64,000 nucleotides of DNA from Bartonella sp. HY328 (lineage in GTDB: Bacteria > Pseudomonadota > Alphaproteobacteria > Rhizobiales > Rhizobiaceae). This document shows, in pieces, positions 28,214 through 36,195 of this stretch; the stretch's first letter is position 1; each line of letters starts with the position of its first letter. The position numbers and the translations under genes were made by a program. The notes below the pieces were generated by a model, which worked only from the letters and a program-made list of their open reading frames with translations, did not search any database and was not told the origin of the DNA. Location: contig NZ_CP104883.1 of the NCBI RefSeq assembly GCF_025449335.1, positions 124,001-188,000 on the forward strand. The letters run 5' to 3'.

Positions 28214-29257
28214 ATGACGCCAATTCGTGCAGTGCTTTATTATGCCTTATGTCTTTTTGCATTCCTTGGACAAAGCACAAGCCAAGCTGTTGCTGGTGAT
28301 TGGGCGCCATTGGCACCTACCGCGCTTGGTGGTATCGAATTTCCTTTTAATAAGGATATCAGTATCGAAAATGAAGTTTTGCATGTATCCAAAAATCTTA
28401 TCCATGTTTCCTATATGTTAAAATCGATAAGTCGCAACAAGCGCACCATCGATATTTCCTTTCCCATGGTAGCTGTGGAACAAGAAGACGAGAACTCTTC
28501 TCCCACTTTTCCGCCGCCTTCGCTGAAACGACAGTATAATTTAAAATTTCAATTTTTGGTAAATGGTAAAGAAATTCAAGTTGCTAAGCGCTTTTTTGTC
28601 AAACAAATAGATATTACCGATATGCTCGTGCATAAGCGCCAGAAATTGCGCTCTCAAATTGTTTTTTTTAACGATAAAATCGATTTTGGAAATTATTACG
28701 TTAAAAACAATGACACAAACAAGGAATTTTTTCAAAAGCACAATATTGGTTTCGCATGTGATGATGAGTATTGCAAATTAAATGCAACAGTTGAAGGGAT
28801 ATATCAATGGCAGCAAGATTTAACACCAGATCTTACCAAAATCGAAGTGAAATATGTACCTTTAATTGGCGAAGGATATAGTTTTAGCAATCATTGGGGA
28901 ATTGATAAGGAATTTGTCGCTACACGCGATGTATTTTATCCAGATGAACGCAATGCCACTCCCACCTTTCGTCAATATTTTTGTATTGATGACGCAAAAG
29001 CTAACGCCATAAAAAAAGCAACTCAAACAGGTGAGTACATCTCAGCTTATAGCATTGTTTATAATTGGAATAATGCCCGTTATTGGCAAAGGCCGATAAA
29101 AAATTTCCATCTTATTATTGATAAGGAAAATGCCAAACAGATTGTGTCCTATTGTCCCTATATTGGCAAAAAAACTTCGCCAACCCGTTTTGAATGGAAA
29201 ACAAAAGACTTTGTGCCACAAGGAAAATTGCGAATATTATTTTTATCCAATCCATGA
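28214..29257 (+). CDS. Exported DUF4424-like protein
   Basis: A 347-residue secreted protein. A signal peptide (residues 1-27, ending SQAVAG) is followed by a beta-rich domain with the pattern known from DUF4424 proteins: a GGIEF lead, then ISIENEVLHVSKNLIHVSYM and a region listing a fall-back on SFPMVAVEQ. Two cysteines (CDDEYC) in the middle may form a disulphide, and two others (FCIDDAK, SYCPYIG) lie near the C-terminus. It stands between prs and argH with its own promoter region and a hairpin after it. The function of the family is not known to me; the family call rests on resemblance only. Confidence 0.65.
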   Translation: MTPIRAVLYYALCLFAFLGQSTSQAVAGDWAPLAPTALGGIEFPFNKDISIENEVLHVSKNLIHVSYMLKSISRNKRTIDISFPMVAVEQEDENSSPTFPPPSLKRQYNLKFQFLVNGKEIQVAKRFFVKQIDITDMLVHKRQKLRSQIVFFNDKIDFGNYYVKNNDTNKEFFQKHNIGFACDDEYCKLNATVEGIYQWQQDLTPDLTKIEVKYVPLIGEGYSFSNHWGIDKEFVATRDVFYPDERNATPTFRQYFCIDDAKANAIKKATQTGEYISAYSIVYNWNNARYWQRPIKNFHLIIDKENAKQIVSYCPYIGKKTSPTRFEWKTKDFVPQGKLRILFLSNP

Positions 29258-29291
29258 CAATTTTAATAATTACTCTAATACAAAATAGAAA

Positions 29292-29320
29292 ACCCATTGA
29301 TTTTTTTAAAATCAATGGGT
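29292..29320. terminator. Bidirectional terminator between the DUF4424 gene and argH
   Basis: Perfect 10-bp arms ACCCATTGAT and ATCAATGGGT surround a T/A-rich loop. The T-run follows only on the minus strand (TTTTCTATTTT), favouring termination of argH. Confidence 0.65.
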
Positions 29321-29380
29321 GATGTTCACTATTCTTTTGTTGACTATTGCAAGAACAATTAGCCATTTGGCTAAAGATAG

Positions 29381-30784
29381 TTAGCTATTTGGGGTTAAGC
29401 GTTTTTTCCAAATCTCGATTTGTTGGCGCACTTGATTAGGTGCTGTACCGCCATAAGATTGACGGCTTTCAACGGATTTTTCTACTGTGAGATAATCAAA
29501 CACATCACTGGTGATGTCCTTATGGATGATTTGCAAATCTTGCAAAGTTAGCGCACCAAGTTCAACGTGTTTTTCTTCCGCTAAAGCAACGGCGCGCCCC
29601 GTGACATGATGCGCCTCGCGAAATGGCAAACCAAGCACACGCACCAGCCAATCGGCAAGGTCGGTAGCTGTAGAAAAACCAGAGCCTGCGGCCTTTGCCA
29701 TTGCATTGGTATTAATATGGATGTCACCCATCATACCCGTCATGGCGGCAATGCAAAGCTCTAAGGTCTCAGCTGCATCAAATACCGCTTCTTTATCTTC
29801 CTGCATATCTTTTGAATAAGCAAGCGGCAAGCCTTTCATCACGGTCAACAATGTGATTAATGCGCCGTTGATACGGCCCGTTTTTGCTCGGATAAGCTCG
29901 GCGGCATCGGGATTTTTCTTTTGTGGCATGATTGATGAGCCGGTTGAAAAACTGTCCGACAAACGCACAAAATTAAATTGTGGCGTTGACCAAATAACAA
30001 TTTCCTCGGCCATGCGTGATAGATGGGTGGCGCAAATAGAGGCCGCACTTAAAAACTCAAGCGCATAATCGCGGTCAGATACACTATCAATCGAATTACG
30101 AGTTGGTTCACGAAAGCCCAATAATTTAGCGGTCATGAAACGATCGGTGGGAAAGCCAGTACCGGCAAGGGCTGCGGCACCAAGGGGCGACTCGTCCATG
30201 CGATGAACCGCATCTTGCATGCGCGACAAATCACGGCCAAACATTTCAACATAGGCCATTAAATGATGACCATAAGTAACCGGTTGCGCTGTTTGCAAAT
30301 GGGTAAAACCCGGCATATAGCTATTTGCAAATTGTTCAGCACGTTTTACCAAAAGGGCAATTAATTTTTGTAAGCTGGCAGCGGTCTTTTGGGTTTCATC
30401 TTTAACCCAAAGGCGAAAATCTACTGCAACCTGATCGTTACGTGAACGGGCAGTATGTAAACGCCCTGCCGGTTCGCCAATAAGATCTTTAAGGCGCGCT
30501 TCAATATTCATATGAATATCTTCAAGACGGCGTGAAAAAACAAAGCTGCCGCTTTCAATTTCTTTCAAAATAATATGCAAACCGCGCTCTATCTCTTGCA
30601 TATCATGGGCAGAGATAATACCTTGTTTAGCAAGCATCGCTGCATGGGCAAGGGAGCCTTTGATATCTTGTTTATAAAGTTTGCGATCATAATCAATGGA
30701 AGCATTAATCTCTTCCATAATAGCATCGGGGCCAGAGGCAAAACGTCCACCCCACATCTGGTTGCTTTTATCGGTCTGGTTCAT
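29381..30784 (-). CDS. argH: Argininosuccinate lyase
   Basis: A 467-residue cytoplasmic enzyme that cleaves argininosuccinate to arginine and fumarate, the last step of arginine synthesis. It belongs to the fumarase/aspartase superfamily, with the signature GSSIMPQKKNPD that carries the catalytic serine, the N-terminal MWGGRF and HTARSRNDQVA (substrate binding). Normal length. It diverges from the tlpA-like gene with only 31 bp between the two starts. In Brucella and rhizobia argH is also next to a thioredoxin-like gene; the lysA gene found downstream there is replaced here by a DUF4424 gene. Confidence 0.97.
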   Translation of the reverse strand: MNQTDKSNQMWGGRFASGPDAIMEEINASIDYDRKLYKQDIKGSLAHAAMLAKQGIISAHDMQEIERGLHIILKEIESGSFVFSRRLEDIHMNIEARLKDLIGEPAGRLHTARSRNDQVAVDFRLWVKDETQKTAASLQKLIALLVKRAEQFANSYMPGFTHLQTAQPVTYGHHLMAYVEMFGRDLSRMQDAVHRMDESPLGAAALAGTGFPTDRFMTAKLLGFREPTRNSIDSVSDRDYALEFLSAASICATHLSRMAEEIVIWSTPQFNFVRLSDSFSTGSSIMPQKKNPDAAELIRAKTGRINGALITLLTVMKGLPLAYSKDMQEDKEAVFDAAETLELCIAAMTGMMGDIHINTNAMAKAAGSGFSTATDLADWLVRVLGLPFREAHHVTGRAVALAEEKHVELGALTLQDLQIIHKDITSDVFDYLTVEKSVESRQSYGGTAPNQVRQQIEIWKKRLTPNS

Positions 30785-30815
30785 AGTCTTGGCCCTGAAT
30801 TAAAGGAATAATAAT

Positions 30816-31487
30816 ATGCTTGAAGCAAAATCTTATGGCAAAAGGATTAAAACAGCAATAAAAACTATTTTTAAATCGAATATGTGCCGTAGTCTTGTTG
30901 CTATGCCGTTTTTGCTATACGTGATTTCTCCTTCTCCCTCAATGGCAGAAAATAAATCTTGTACGCTAAATGAACAAAAATTAAGCACATTAAAAAATAG
31001 TCGGTCTGGCGATTTTACCAATGTCGTTATGGCGCAAGATCCGTTTTATGCCGGTGATTTAACCTTTAAAAACTCAGATGGTAAAGAGGTTAAAGTTTCT
31101 GATTTTAAGGGTAAAACAGTTTTTTTAAACCTTTGGGCCACTTGGTGTGCACCATGTCGTGACGAAATGCCTGATATTGCCAAACTGCAAGACGAAAAAG
31201 CAGATGATTCTCTTGCGGTTGTTGCTGTTAATATTGATAAGCAAGAAGATAGTTATGTCCATGATTTCCTAAAGGAATATAAAGCAGATAATTTACCTTT
31301 TTATCGCGATACTTCAATGGAAATTTTTCATAAATTACGCCGTGAAGGTTTAGCGCTTGGGCTTCCAACTACATTGATTATTGACAAGGAAGGGTGTTTG
31401 ACTGCTAGGCTTATCGGCTCTGCTCCATGGGGTGATGAAAATGGCATGAAGTTCATCGATAAGGTTAAAGAACTTGATGCGCAATAG
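30816..31487 (+). CDS. tlpA: TlpA-like membrane-anchored thiol:disulfide oxidoreductase
   Basis: A 223-residue periplasmic thioredoxin. An N-terminal anchor (about 24-42, SLVAMPFLLYVISPSPS) is followed by a thioredoxin fold with the active site WATWCAPC near residue 110 and the cis-Pro loop GLPTTLI. The family reduces periplasmic cysteines, for example those of cytochrome c and cytochrome oxidase subunits. Two further cysteines, C48 (KSCTL) and one near 192 (EGCLT), could form the extra disulphide seen in alphaproteobacterial TlpA. An AAAGGA site precedes the ATG. It is divergent from argH. Confidence 0.9.
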   Translation: MLEAKSYGKRIKTAIKTIFKSNMCRSLVAMPFLLYVISPSPSMAENKSCTLNEQKLSTLKNSRSGDFTNVVMAQDPFYAGDLTFKNSDGKEVKVSDFKGKTVFLNLWATWCAPCRDEMPDIAKLQDEKADDSLAVVAVNIDKQEDSYVHDFLKEYKADNLPFYRDTSMEIFHKLRREGLALGLPTTLIIDKEGCLTARLIGSAPWGDENGMKFIDKVKELDAQ

Positions 31488-31510
31488 CTCCAAATTTATT
31501 AAACTGCTTT

Positions 31511-31540
31511 AAAACCGGTTTTTTAAAAGGCCGGTTTTTT
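31511..31540 (+). terminator. Rho-independent terminator after tlpA
   Basis: Arms AAAACCGG (31511-31518) and CCGGTTTT (31531-31538) run directly into a T6 tract, 24 bp after the tlpA stop. Confidence 0.8.
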
Positions 31541-31641
31541 GCTTTTATTTTGCAACTCGCTATAAAAGCGGTTTCCACTTATGGCTGAAATGCTATACAC
31601 CGCTATAAAAGAATTAATGCTGCTTAACAATATGAGATATT

Positions 31642-33462
31642 ATGGCCAATCCTCCTCTTTTAACCCTTGATCAATTATCGCTTACCTTTGGCGGCACGCC
31701 TTTATTAACCAATGCTAATTTGAGCGTCGGCGAGGGGGAGCGTATTGCATTGGTTGGCCGCAATGGATCTGGTAAATCCACCCTTTTAAAAATCGCCGCA
31801 GGCCTTGTTGAGCCAACCGATGGCGAAATCTTCCGCCATCCTGGTGCAACTATTCGCTATTTGCCACAAAGTCCTGACATGGACGGTTTTGACACAGTAG
31901 AAGCTTATGTTGAGGCGGGTCTTGGGCCGGCGGATGATCATTACCGCGTTGGCTATTTGCTAGATCATCTCGGTTTAAGTGGTGACGCTAATCCGCGCGA
32001 TTTATCAGGTGGTGAAGCAAGACGTGCGGCTCTTGCTCGCGTGCTTGCTCCCTCGCCTGATGTTTTATTATTGGATGAGCCAACCAACCACCTTGATCTT
32101 ACCACCATTGAATGGCTTGAAAAAGAATTAGCGCAAATTCGCTCGGCGCTCGTGATTATTTCTCATGATAGACGTTTTCTTGAAACGGTAAGCCGCTCCA
32201 CCGTATGGCTGGATCGCGGTGTTACTCGTCGTTTGGACCAAGGCTTTAAATTTTTTGAAGAATGGCGTGATAAGGTTTTAGAAGAAGAAGAACGCGATCA
32301 GCATAAGCTTGGCCGCCAGATCGAGCGTGAGGAACATTGGCTACGCTATGGTGTAACGGCGCGGCGTAAAAGAAATGTCCGCCGTCTTGATGAATTGCAT
32401 AATTTACGTGCCCGCCATCGTAGCCACCAAGGGCCGCAAGGTGTTGTGCAGTTGCAAGCTGCGGATAGCCGCGATTCGGGTAAATTAATCGTTGAGGCTA
32501 AACATATTGCTAAAGCCTATGGCGAGCGTGTCTTAATTAAAGATTTTTCTACCCGTATTAATCGTGGTGATCGTATTGGACTTGTTGGCCCTAATGGTGC
32601 TGGTAAAACCACGCTGCTTTCAATTTTAACCGGCATTATTGAGCCAGATAAAGGCAGTGTGCGCCTTGGGGTTAATCTTGAAGTGGCAATGCTTGACCAA
32701 AAGCGCAGTCTTAATCTTGATGAAACCCTTAAAGATTATTTGACTGACGGGCGCGGCGATAGCGTTATTGTTAATGGCGAACAAAAACACGTTGTATCCT
32801 ATATGAAAGATTTTCTCTTTCAAACTGAGCAAGCACGCACACCGATTCGCGAGCTCTCAGGTGGTGAACGCGCAAGATTAATGCTGGCACGGCTTTTGGC
32901 TCGTCCTGCAAATTTGCTCATTCTCGATGAGCCAACCAATGATCTTGATATGGAAACACTTGACCTCTTGCAAGAACTTGTTGCTGGCTTCCCCGGCACA
33001 GTCATTCTTGTAAGCCATGATCGCGATTTTCTTGATCGTACTGTCACATCGGTTATTGCGCCGGAAGGTGATGGCGATTGGTTGGAATATGCTGGTGGTT
33101 ATAGTGATATGTTAGCGCAGCGCAGGGATAAGGCGCTGAGCATACGCAAAGAGCAAAAAACAGCGAAGAATAATGAAGCCGCCAATACTTCGCAAAAGAA
33201 TGAAAATTCGCCGGTGAAGGAACAGAAGCGCAAACTATCTTTTAAACAAAAATATGCACTTGATAATTTGCCGATTGAAATGGAAAAGCTCAATGGTGAA
33301 ATAGCAGTCCTTGAGAAAGAATTGTCTGATCCAAATCTTTATAGCAAAAATGCTGACCGCTTCCATGACCTTTCTAAAAAGCTGGAGCAAAAACAAGCAT
33401 CGCTAATGGAAAAAGAAGAAGAATGGTTGGAGCTTGAAATGCTACGCGAAGAAATGGAATAG
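31642..33462 (+). CDS. uup: ABC-F family ATPase Uup
   Basis: A 606-residue cytoplasmic protein with two ABC ATPase domains and no membrane part. Domain 1 has Walker A GRNGSGKST and signature LSGGEARRA; domain 2 has GPNGAGKTT and LSGGERARL; both carry LLLDEPTNHLD or LILDEPTNDLD. The linker between them is charged and helical. The last 75 residues form a coiled coil (from KRKLSFKQKYALDNLP) typical of Uup rather than EttA. ABC-F proteins act on ribosomes; Uup is linked to stalled translation and to suppression of transposon excision. It is a single gene with its own terminator. Confidence 0.92.
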   Translation: MANPPLLTLDQLSLTFGGTPLLTNANLSVGEGERIALVGRNGSGKSTLLKIAAGLVEPTDGEIFRHPGATIRYLPQSPDMDGFDTVEAYVEAGLGPADDHYRVGYLLDHLGLSGDANPRDLSGGEARRAALARVLAPSPDVLLLDEPTNHLDLTTIEWLEKELAQIRSALVIISHDRRFLETVSRSTVWLDRGVTRRLDQGFKFFEEWRDKVLEEEERDQHKLGRQIEREEHWLRYGVTARRKRNVRRLDELHNLRARHRSHQGPQGVVQLQAADSRDSGKLIVEAKHIAKAYGERVLIKDFSTRINRGDRIGLVGPNGAGKTTLLSILTGIIEPDKGSVRLGVNLEVAMLDQKRSLNLDETLKDYLTDGRGDSVIVNGEQKHVVSYMKDFLFQTEQARTPIRELSGGERARLMLARLLARPANLLILDEPTNDLDMETLDLLQELVAGFPGTVILVSHDRDFLDRTVTSVIAPEGDGDWLEYAGGYSDMLAQRRDKALSIRKEQKTAKNNEAANTSQKNENSPVKEQKRKLSFKQKYALDNLPIEMEKLNGEIAVLEKELSDPNLYSKNADRFHDLSKKLEQKQASLMEKEEEWLELEMLREEME

Positions 33463-33551
33463 CAAGCCTATGTAAAAGATAGGAGCTTTTTAAAAAATCT
33501 TACCTTTTTAACTATGCTTAGTTTTTTGTAAAATATTACCTAAAAAAAAAT

Positions 33552-33578
33552 GGCCGCATATTATATGCGGCCTTTTTT
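33552..33578 (+). terminator. Rho-independent terminator after uup
   Basis: A stem of GGCCGCATA (33552-33560) with TATGCGGCC (33564-33572) is followed by T6. It may also end transcription from the minus-strand small-RNA array. Confidence 0.85.
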
Positions 33579-33617
33579 ATTTTTAAGTTTTACCTTCGCA
33601 TAGAACAAATTTTGCGC

Positions 33618-33742
33618 ATAAAAAAACACCTGCTGCGGGAGGAGGTGCAGCAGGTGTTTGAATTGAAAACCGACTGGGAGGAGGAGATGTCGGTCTTCCA
33701 AAATTTTCAGGGCATAGGAGGAGGAGGAGAGCCCTGAAAAAA
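33618..33742 (-). ncRNA. Three-hairpin small-RNA array with CCUCCUCCC loops (copy A; CcsR/cuckoo type)
   Basis: Downstream of the DUF1127 gene on the minus strand lie three stem-loops. SL1 has arms at 33704-33713/33731-33740, SL2 at 33669-33674/33689-33694, and SL3 at 33624-33636/33647-33659 (13 bp). Read on the minus strand, the loops are TCTCCTCCTCCTCCTAT, ATCTCCTCCTCCCA and ACCTCCTCCC. SL3 runs into a T6 tract, so it doubles as terminator. Alphaproteobacterial CcsR/cuckoo RNAs have this layout: short stem-loops exposing a CCUCCUCCC anti-Shine-Dalgarno motif, cotranscribed after a DUF1127 gene and stress-induced in Rhodobacter. The match is by structure and position. Confidence 0.82.
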
Positions 33743-33812
33743 CTGTAATAATCTTTTAGTCTTTAATCAGAAGCTCTCAACCCATTTTTGGAGAGCGCCT
33801 CTAAATAATATA

Positions 33813-33956
33813 TTAACGTACCGCGCGACGAGCGATTGTTGGGATTTCAGCACGGTTAATGCCAAGATCATTGAGCTCGCGAGAGGAAAGACGGCTAAGC
33901 TCGTTAACTGTTGTGCGATAACGACGCCAGTTGTTGAAAGAGCGAACCAAATTCAT
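33813..33956 (-). CDS. DUF1127 small Arg-rich protein (copy A)
   Basis: A 47-residue basic protein: MNLVRSFNNWRRYRTTVNEL then SRLSSRELNDLGINRAEIPT and a basic tail. The pattern LSxRELxDLGInRxEI is the DUF1127 (YjiS-like) signature. An AGGTGA site precedes the ATG at 33956. Small DUF1127 proteins in alphaproteobacteria act in RNA turnover and phosphate or carbon control (for example CcaF1 of Rhodobacter, which binds RNA and sits before CcsR RNAs). Here it is followed by the small-RNA array, and a near-identical copy lies 600 bp upstream in transcription. Confidence 0.92.
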   Translation of the reverse strand: MNLVRSFNNWRRYRTTVNELSRLSSRELNDLGINRAEIPTIARRAVR

Positions 33957-34026
33957 TTTAATCACCTAGATTTGTTTGTTAAGCTTAATTGCTTTGTTAA
34001 GCTAAATATATGCTTTTGACATTTAT

Positions 34027-34053
34027 TTGAGTAGTAACAAGTTTGCATAGCTG
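34027..34053 (-). promoter_or_regulatory. Conserved upstream element of DUF1127 copy A
   Basis: On the minus strand this block reads CAGCTATGCAAA then CTTGTTACTACTCAA; its counterpart at 34642-34668 has GTTGACACTACTCAA. It lies 71 bp before the start codon, and AAAAGC(A/C)TATATTTA follows in both copies. It is probably the promoter or an upstream activator site. I cannot fit a standard sigma-70 or RpoH spacing, so the sigma factor is open. Confidence 0.45.
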
Positions 34054-34084
34054 CCCCAACTCTTTCACAAGGATGCACATGCTT

Positions 34085-34190
34085 TAGAGCGCATTTCGAT
34101 CTGATTGGATCAGATCGGCGCTCTAATCCATTGTTTACACCGCGTTTTTTGTCCGAAAACCGCTTCACACTTTTCGGAAAACGCTTTAAA
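34085..34190. repeat. Rhizobiales-type intergenic mosaic palindrome (RIME-like)
   Basis: Two adjoining imperfect palindromes: TAGAGCGC...GCGCTCTA enclosing CGATCTGAT/ATCAGATCG (34085-34125), and GCGTTTT...AAAACGC enclosing TCCGAAAA/TTTTCGGA (about 34142-34185). The core GTCCGAAAACCGCTTCACAC is, from memory, a very common interspersed motif in Rhizobiales intergenic DNA. It sits between the two DUF1127 modules. Confidence 0.6.
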
Positions 34191-34225
34191 TGCAAAATTA
34201 CCCAGCCATAAAATTATGAATTGTC

Positions 34226-34354
34226 CATAAAAAAACACCTGCTGCGGGAGGAGGTGCAGCAGGTGTTTAAATTGAAAACCGACTGGGAGGAGGAGGAGAT
34301 GTCGGTCTTCCAAAATTTTCAGGGTATAGGAGGAGGAGGAGACCCCTGAAAAAA
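34226..34354 (-). ncRNA. Three-hairpin small-RNA array with CCUCCUCCC loops (copy B; CcsR/cuckoo type)
   Basis: Second copy of the array. SL1 arms are 34316-34324/34344-34352, SL2 34278-34283/34301-34306, SL3 34233-34245/34256-34268. SL2 has a loop three bases longer than in copy A (one extra CTC unit), SL3 is identical, and SL1 has one changed closing pair. SL3 is followed by a T-run on the minus strand. The unchanged stems with variable CUC count in the loops suggest that the loop motif and stem are what matter. Confidence 0.82.
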
Positions 34355-34413
34355 CTTAATTTTAACTGAAAGGCTCTCAACTCATCGGTGAGCGCCTTGA
34401 TCAAATTTAACTA

Positions 34414-34557
34414 TTAACGTGTTGCGCGACGAGCAATTGATGGGATTTCAGCACGATTAATGCCAAGATCATTAAGCTCACGAGCAGAAAGACGATTTAA
34501 CTCATTAACCGTTGTACGGTAACGACGCCAATTGCTGAAAGAACGAACCAAATTCAT
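34414..34557 (-). CDS. DUF1127 small Arg-rich protein (copy B)
   Basis: A 47-residue basic protein reading MNLVRSFSNWRRYRTTVNEL then NRLSARELNDLGINRAEIPS, five substitutions from copy A. It has the DUF1127 signature and the same AGGTGA-ATTAAA leader. It is the promoter-proximal module of the tandem pair and is followed by its own three-hairpin array. Role as for copy A: probable RNA-binding partner of the cotranscribed small RNAs, inferred from Rhodobacter CcaF1. Confidence 0.92.
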   Translation of the reverse strand: MNLVRSFSNWRRYRTTVNELNRLSARELNDLGINRAEIPSIARRATR

Positions 34558-34641
34558 TTTAATCACCTAGATATTGTTTGTTAATTTTATTTATTAAGCT
34601 TTATTGCTTTGTTGACATAAATATAGGCTTTTCACGATAAA

Positions 34642-34668
34642 TTGAGTAGTGTCAACTTTGCATAGCTG
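34642..34668 (-). promoter_or_regulatory. Conserved upstream element of DUF1127 copy B
   Basis: Counterpart of the element at 34027-34053, 85 bp before the start codon, containing a TTGACA on the minus strand. AAAAGCCTATATTTA follows 12 bp later. The remaining DNA up to 34870 holds no gene. Confidence 0.45.
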
Positions 34669-34870
34669 GTCTGCAAAGGTCATGCTAAAAGCGCCATTTT
34701 TAGTCATATTTCCTTCATATCTACTTGAATTTGCCGTAATTGATGGAACGAATCGTAAGATTATGTCAAAAATGCGGTAATATGATTGGGATGAATATAG
34801 CAAGCTTTTTAAAAGCTTTTTTAGTGATGTTTTACATCAATCGGTTTTTTTTAAATTTTAAGCGATAGAA

Positions 34871-35479
34871 TCATTCATTATCATAGTTTCGCGCTAAAAT
34901 TGCTTGCGAAACATCATCGCCCATTTTTAGAATACGGATTAACATAGGGATAAATAGAGCTAAAAAACTCCGTTCTAAACCACGAGCCTTTTGTGCTTCA
35001 TATATTTCATCAGCAATGGTTTTCAAAACCGGTACAAATCGCAAAGTTAATGACAAGGCTAAAGCAATTTTTTTGGGGTTGACGCCAAGCGGTTTGAACA
35101 GAGTAAAAAATCGCTCAAATGCATCAAGCATATCGCTGGCTTTAGTGGTTGCATTAATTAAATTAGCAGCAAGGATTAAAATTGCAAGGCGTAAGGTAAT
35201 CGCCAGACTATCCGTCCATCGAATCGTTATCCACTGCACCAAAAACAAGCCAAGTAATAACCACCAGAGCTTTGCAAGATTTAGAAGTGGGCGTTTCAAG
35301 CTAAATCCTACCAAGGGATAGGCAAGCAATAGCAATAGGAAAGTAATTGCCATAATATCAATGCGGGTGAAAAAGAAAACAAATAATCCAAGAGCGAAAA
35401 GCAAAAGAATTTTGACAGGTATAGGCGCGTTTTTTGCCCATAAACGCGCGGAAGCTTGATTTTCAAAATCGCTTATCAT
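34871..35479 (-). CDS. bioN: Energy-coupling factor transmembrane protein BioN
   Basis: A 202-residue EcfT/CbiQ-family membrane protein, the transmembrane coupling part of a biotin ECF transporter. Four to five hydrophobic segments are followed by the ARG coupling motif (QKARGLERSFLALFIP, near residue 168) that contacts the ATPase. It overlaps bioM by 4 bp (ATGA), so the two are translationally coupled. The substrate-binding BioY is not in the window, so the assignment to biotin rests on resemblance to rhizobial BioMN. Confidence 0.85.
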   Translation of the reverse strand: MISDFENQASARLWAKNAPIPVKILLLFALGLFVFFFTRIDIMAITFLLLLLAYPLVGFSLKRPLLNLAKLWWLLLGLFLVQWITIRWTDSLAITLRLAILILAANLINATTKASDMLDAFERFFTLFKPLGVNPKKIALALSLTLRFVPVLKTIADEIYEAQKARGLERSFLALFIPMLIRILKMGDDVSQAILARNYDNE

Positions 35480-36195
35480 TGTATTAAATTTTTATAAAAT
35501 TTGATGGCAGCATTGGCGCTTCCATCATAGGCTAATTTGCCCTCATCAACAACCAATACACGGTCAAAATCTTGCAAAAGATCAAGATCATGGCTTACCA
35601 AAACAACCCTTTGCGGCAGATTGTGAATGAGTTCAGCAATCCGCCTTTTATTGCGCAAATCCAACATGGTTGTTGGCTCGTCAAAAACCATAATTTCTGG
35701 CTGCATAACCAATACACCGCAAATAGCCAATAACTGCTTTTGCCCACCACTTAAATTATGGGCCGATGATGTTTTTATAGCATCAAGGCCATAAAGTGCT
35801 AAAATATCATCACTGCGCCTTTGGATTTCCTCTTTTGGCAGCTTCATATTTTTAAGCCCAAAAGCAATATCTTCCTCAATTGTTGGCATAATAATTTGAT
35901 TTTCTGGGTTTTGAAAAATAAATCCCACTTTGCGACGGATATTTTTACCGTCTTTTTTAGTGTCTAAGCCGTCGATAAAGACAGTACCGGTGCTTGGCAG
36001 CAAAAGCCCGTTTAATAATCTTGCAAAACTACTTTTACCTGAGCCATTGGCACCGATAATACCAATACGTTGTTGTTGTAGCGTCACACTAATTGATGAT
36101 AAAACCGTTTTATCACCAAGCGTTAAAGTAACATCTCGCAACTCAATGTGCTTATTCGTTGAGCTATCCACATCGGTCAAGGCTGTAGGTTTCAC
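35476..36195 (-). CDS. bioM: Energy-coupling factor ATPase BioM
   Basis: A 239-residue ABC ATPase of the ECF class. Walker A is GANGSGKSS, the Q-loop region FIFQNPENQI is followed by TIEEDIAFGL (typical of EcfA/CbiO), the signature is LSGGQKQLL and Walker B is IMVFDEPTTMLD. The GTG at 36195 overlaps the plsC stop (GTGA), which favours it over a TTG at 36213. It powers biotin uptake with BioN. The gene order plsC-bioM-bioN on one strand with overlaps indicates one operon. Confidence 0.88.
   Translation of the reverse strand: MKPTALTDVDSSTNKHIELRDVTLTLGDKTVLSSISVTLQQQRIGIIGANGSGKSSFARLLNGLLLPSTGTVFIDGLDTKKDGKNIRRKVGFIFQNPENQIIMPTIEEDIAFGLKNMKLPKEEIQRRSDDILALYGLDAIKTSSAHNLSGGQKQLLAICGVLVMQPEIMVFDEPTTMLDLRNKRRIAELIHNLPQRVVLVSHDLDLLQDFDRVLVVDEGKLAYDGSANAAIKFYKNLIQ

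Larger units (their letters stand above)
33618..34570 (-). repeat. Tandem duplication of the DUF1127/small-RNA module
   Basis: Copies at 33618-33967 and 34226-34570 align along their whole length: same three hairpins in order, same 47-codon gene and the same leader ATTTTAATCACCTAGAT next to the start. The proteins differ at 5 of 47 positions, while most base changes in the gene are silent, so both copies seem to be kept by selection. A further 27-bp block upstream of each gene is conserved (34027-34053 and 34642-34668). Confidence 0.9.

Noticed and set aside
33637..33730. Repeated GGAGGAG on the plus strand read as ribosome-binding sites
   Set aside because: No plus-strand coding frames follow them; they are the complements of the CUCCUCC loops of minus-strand hairpins.
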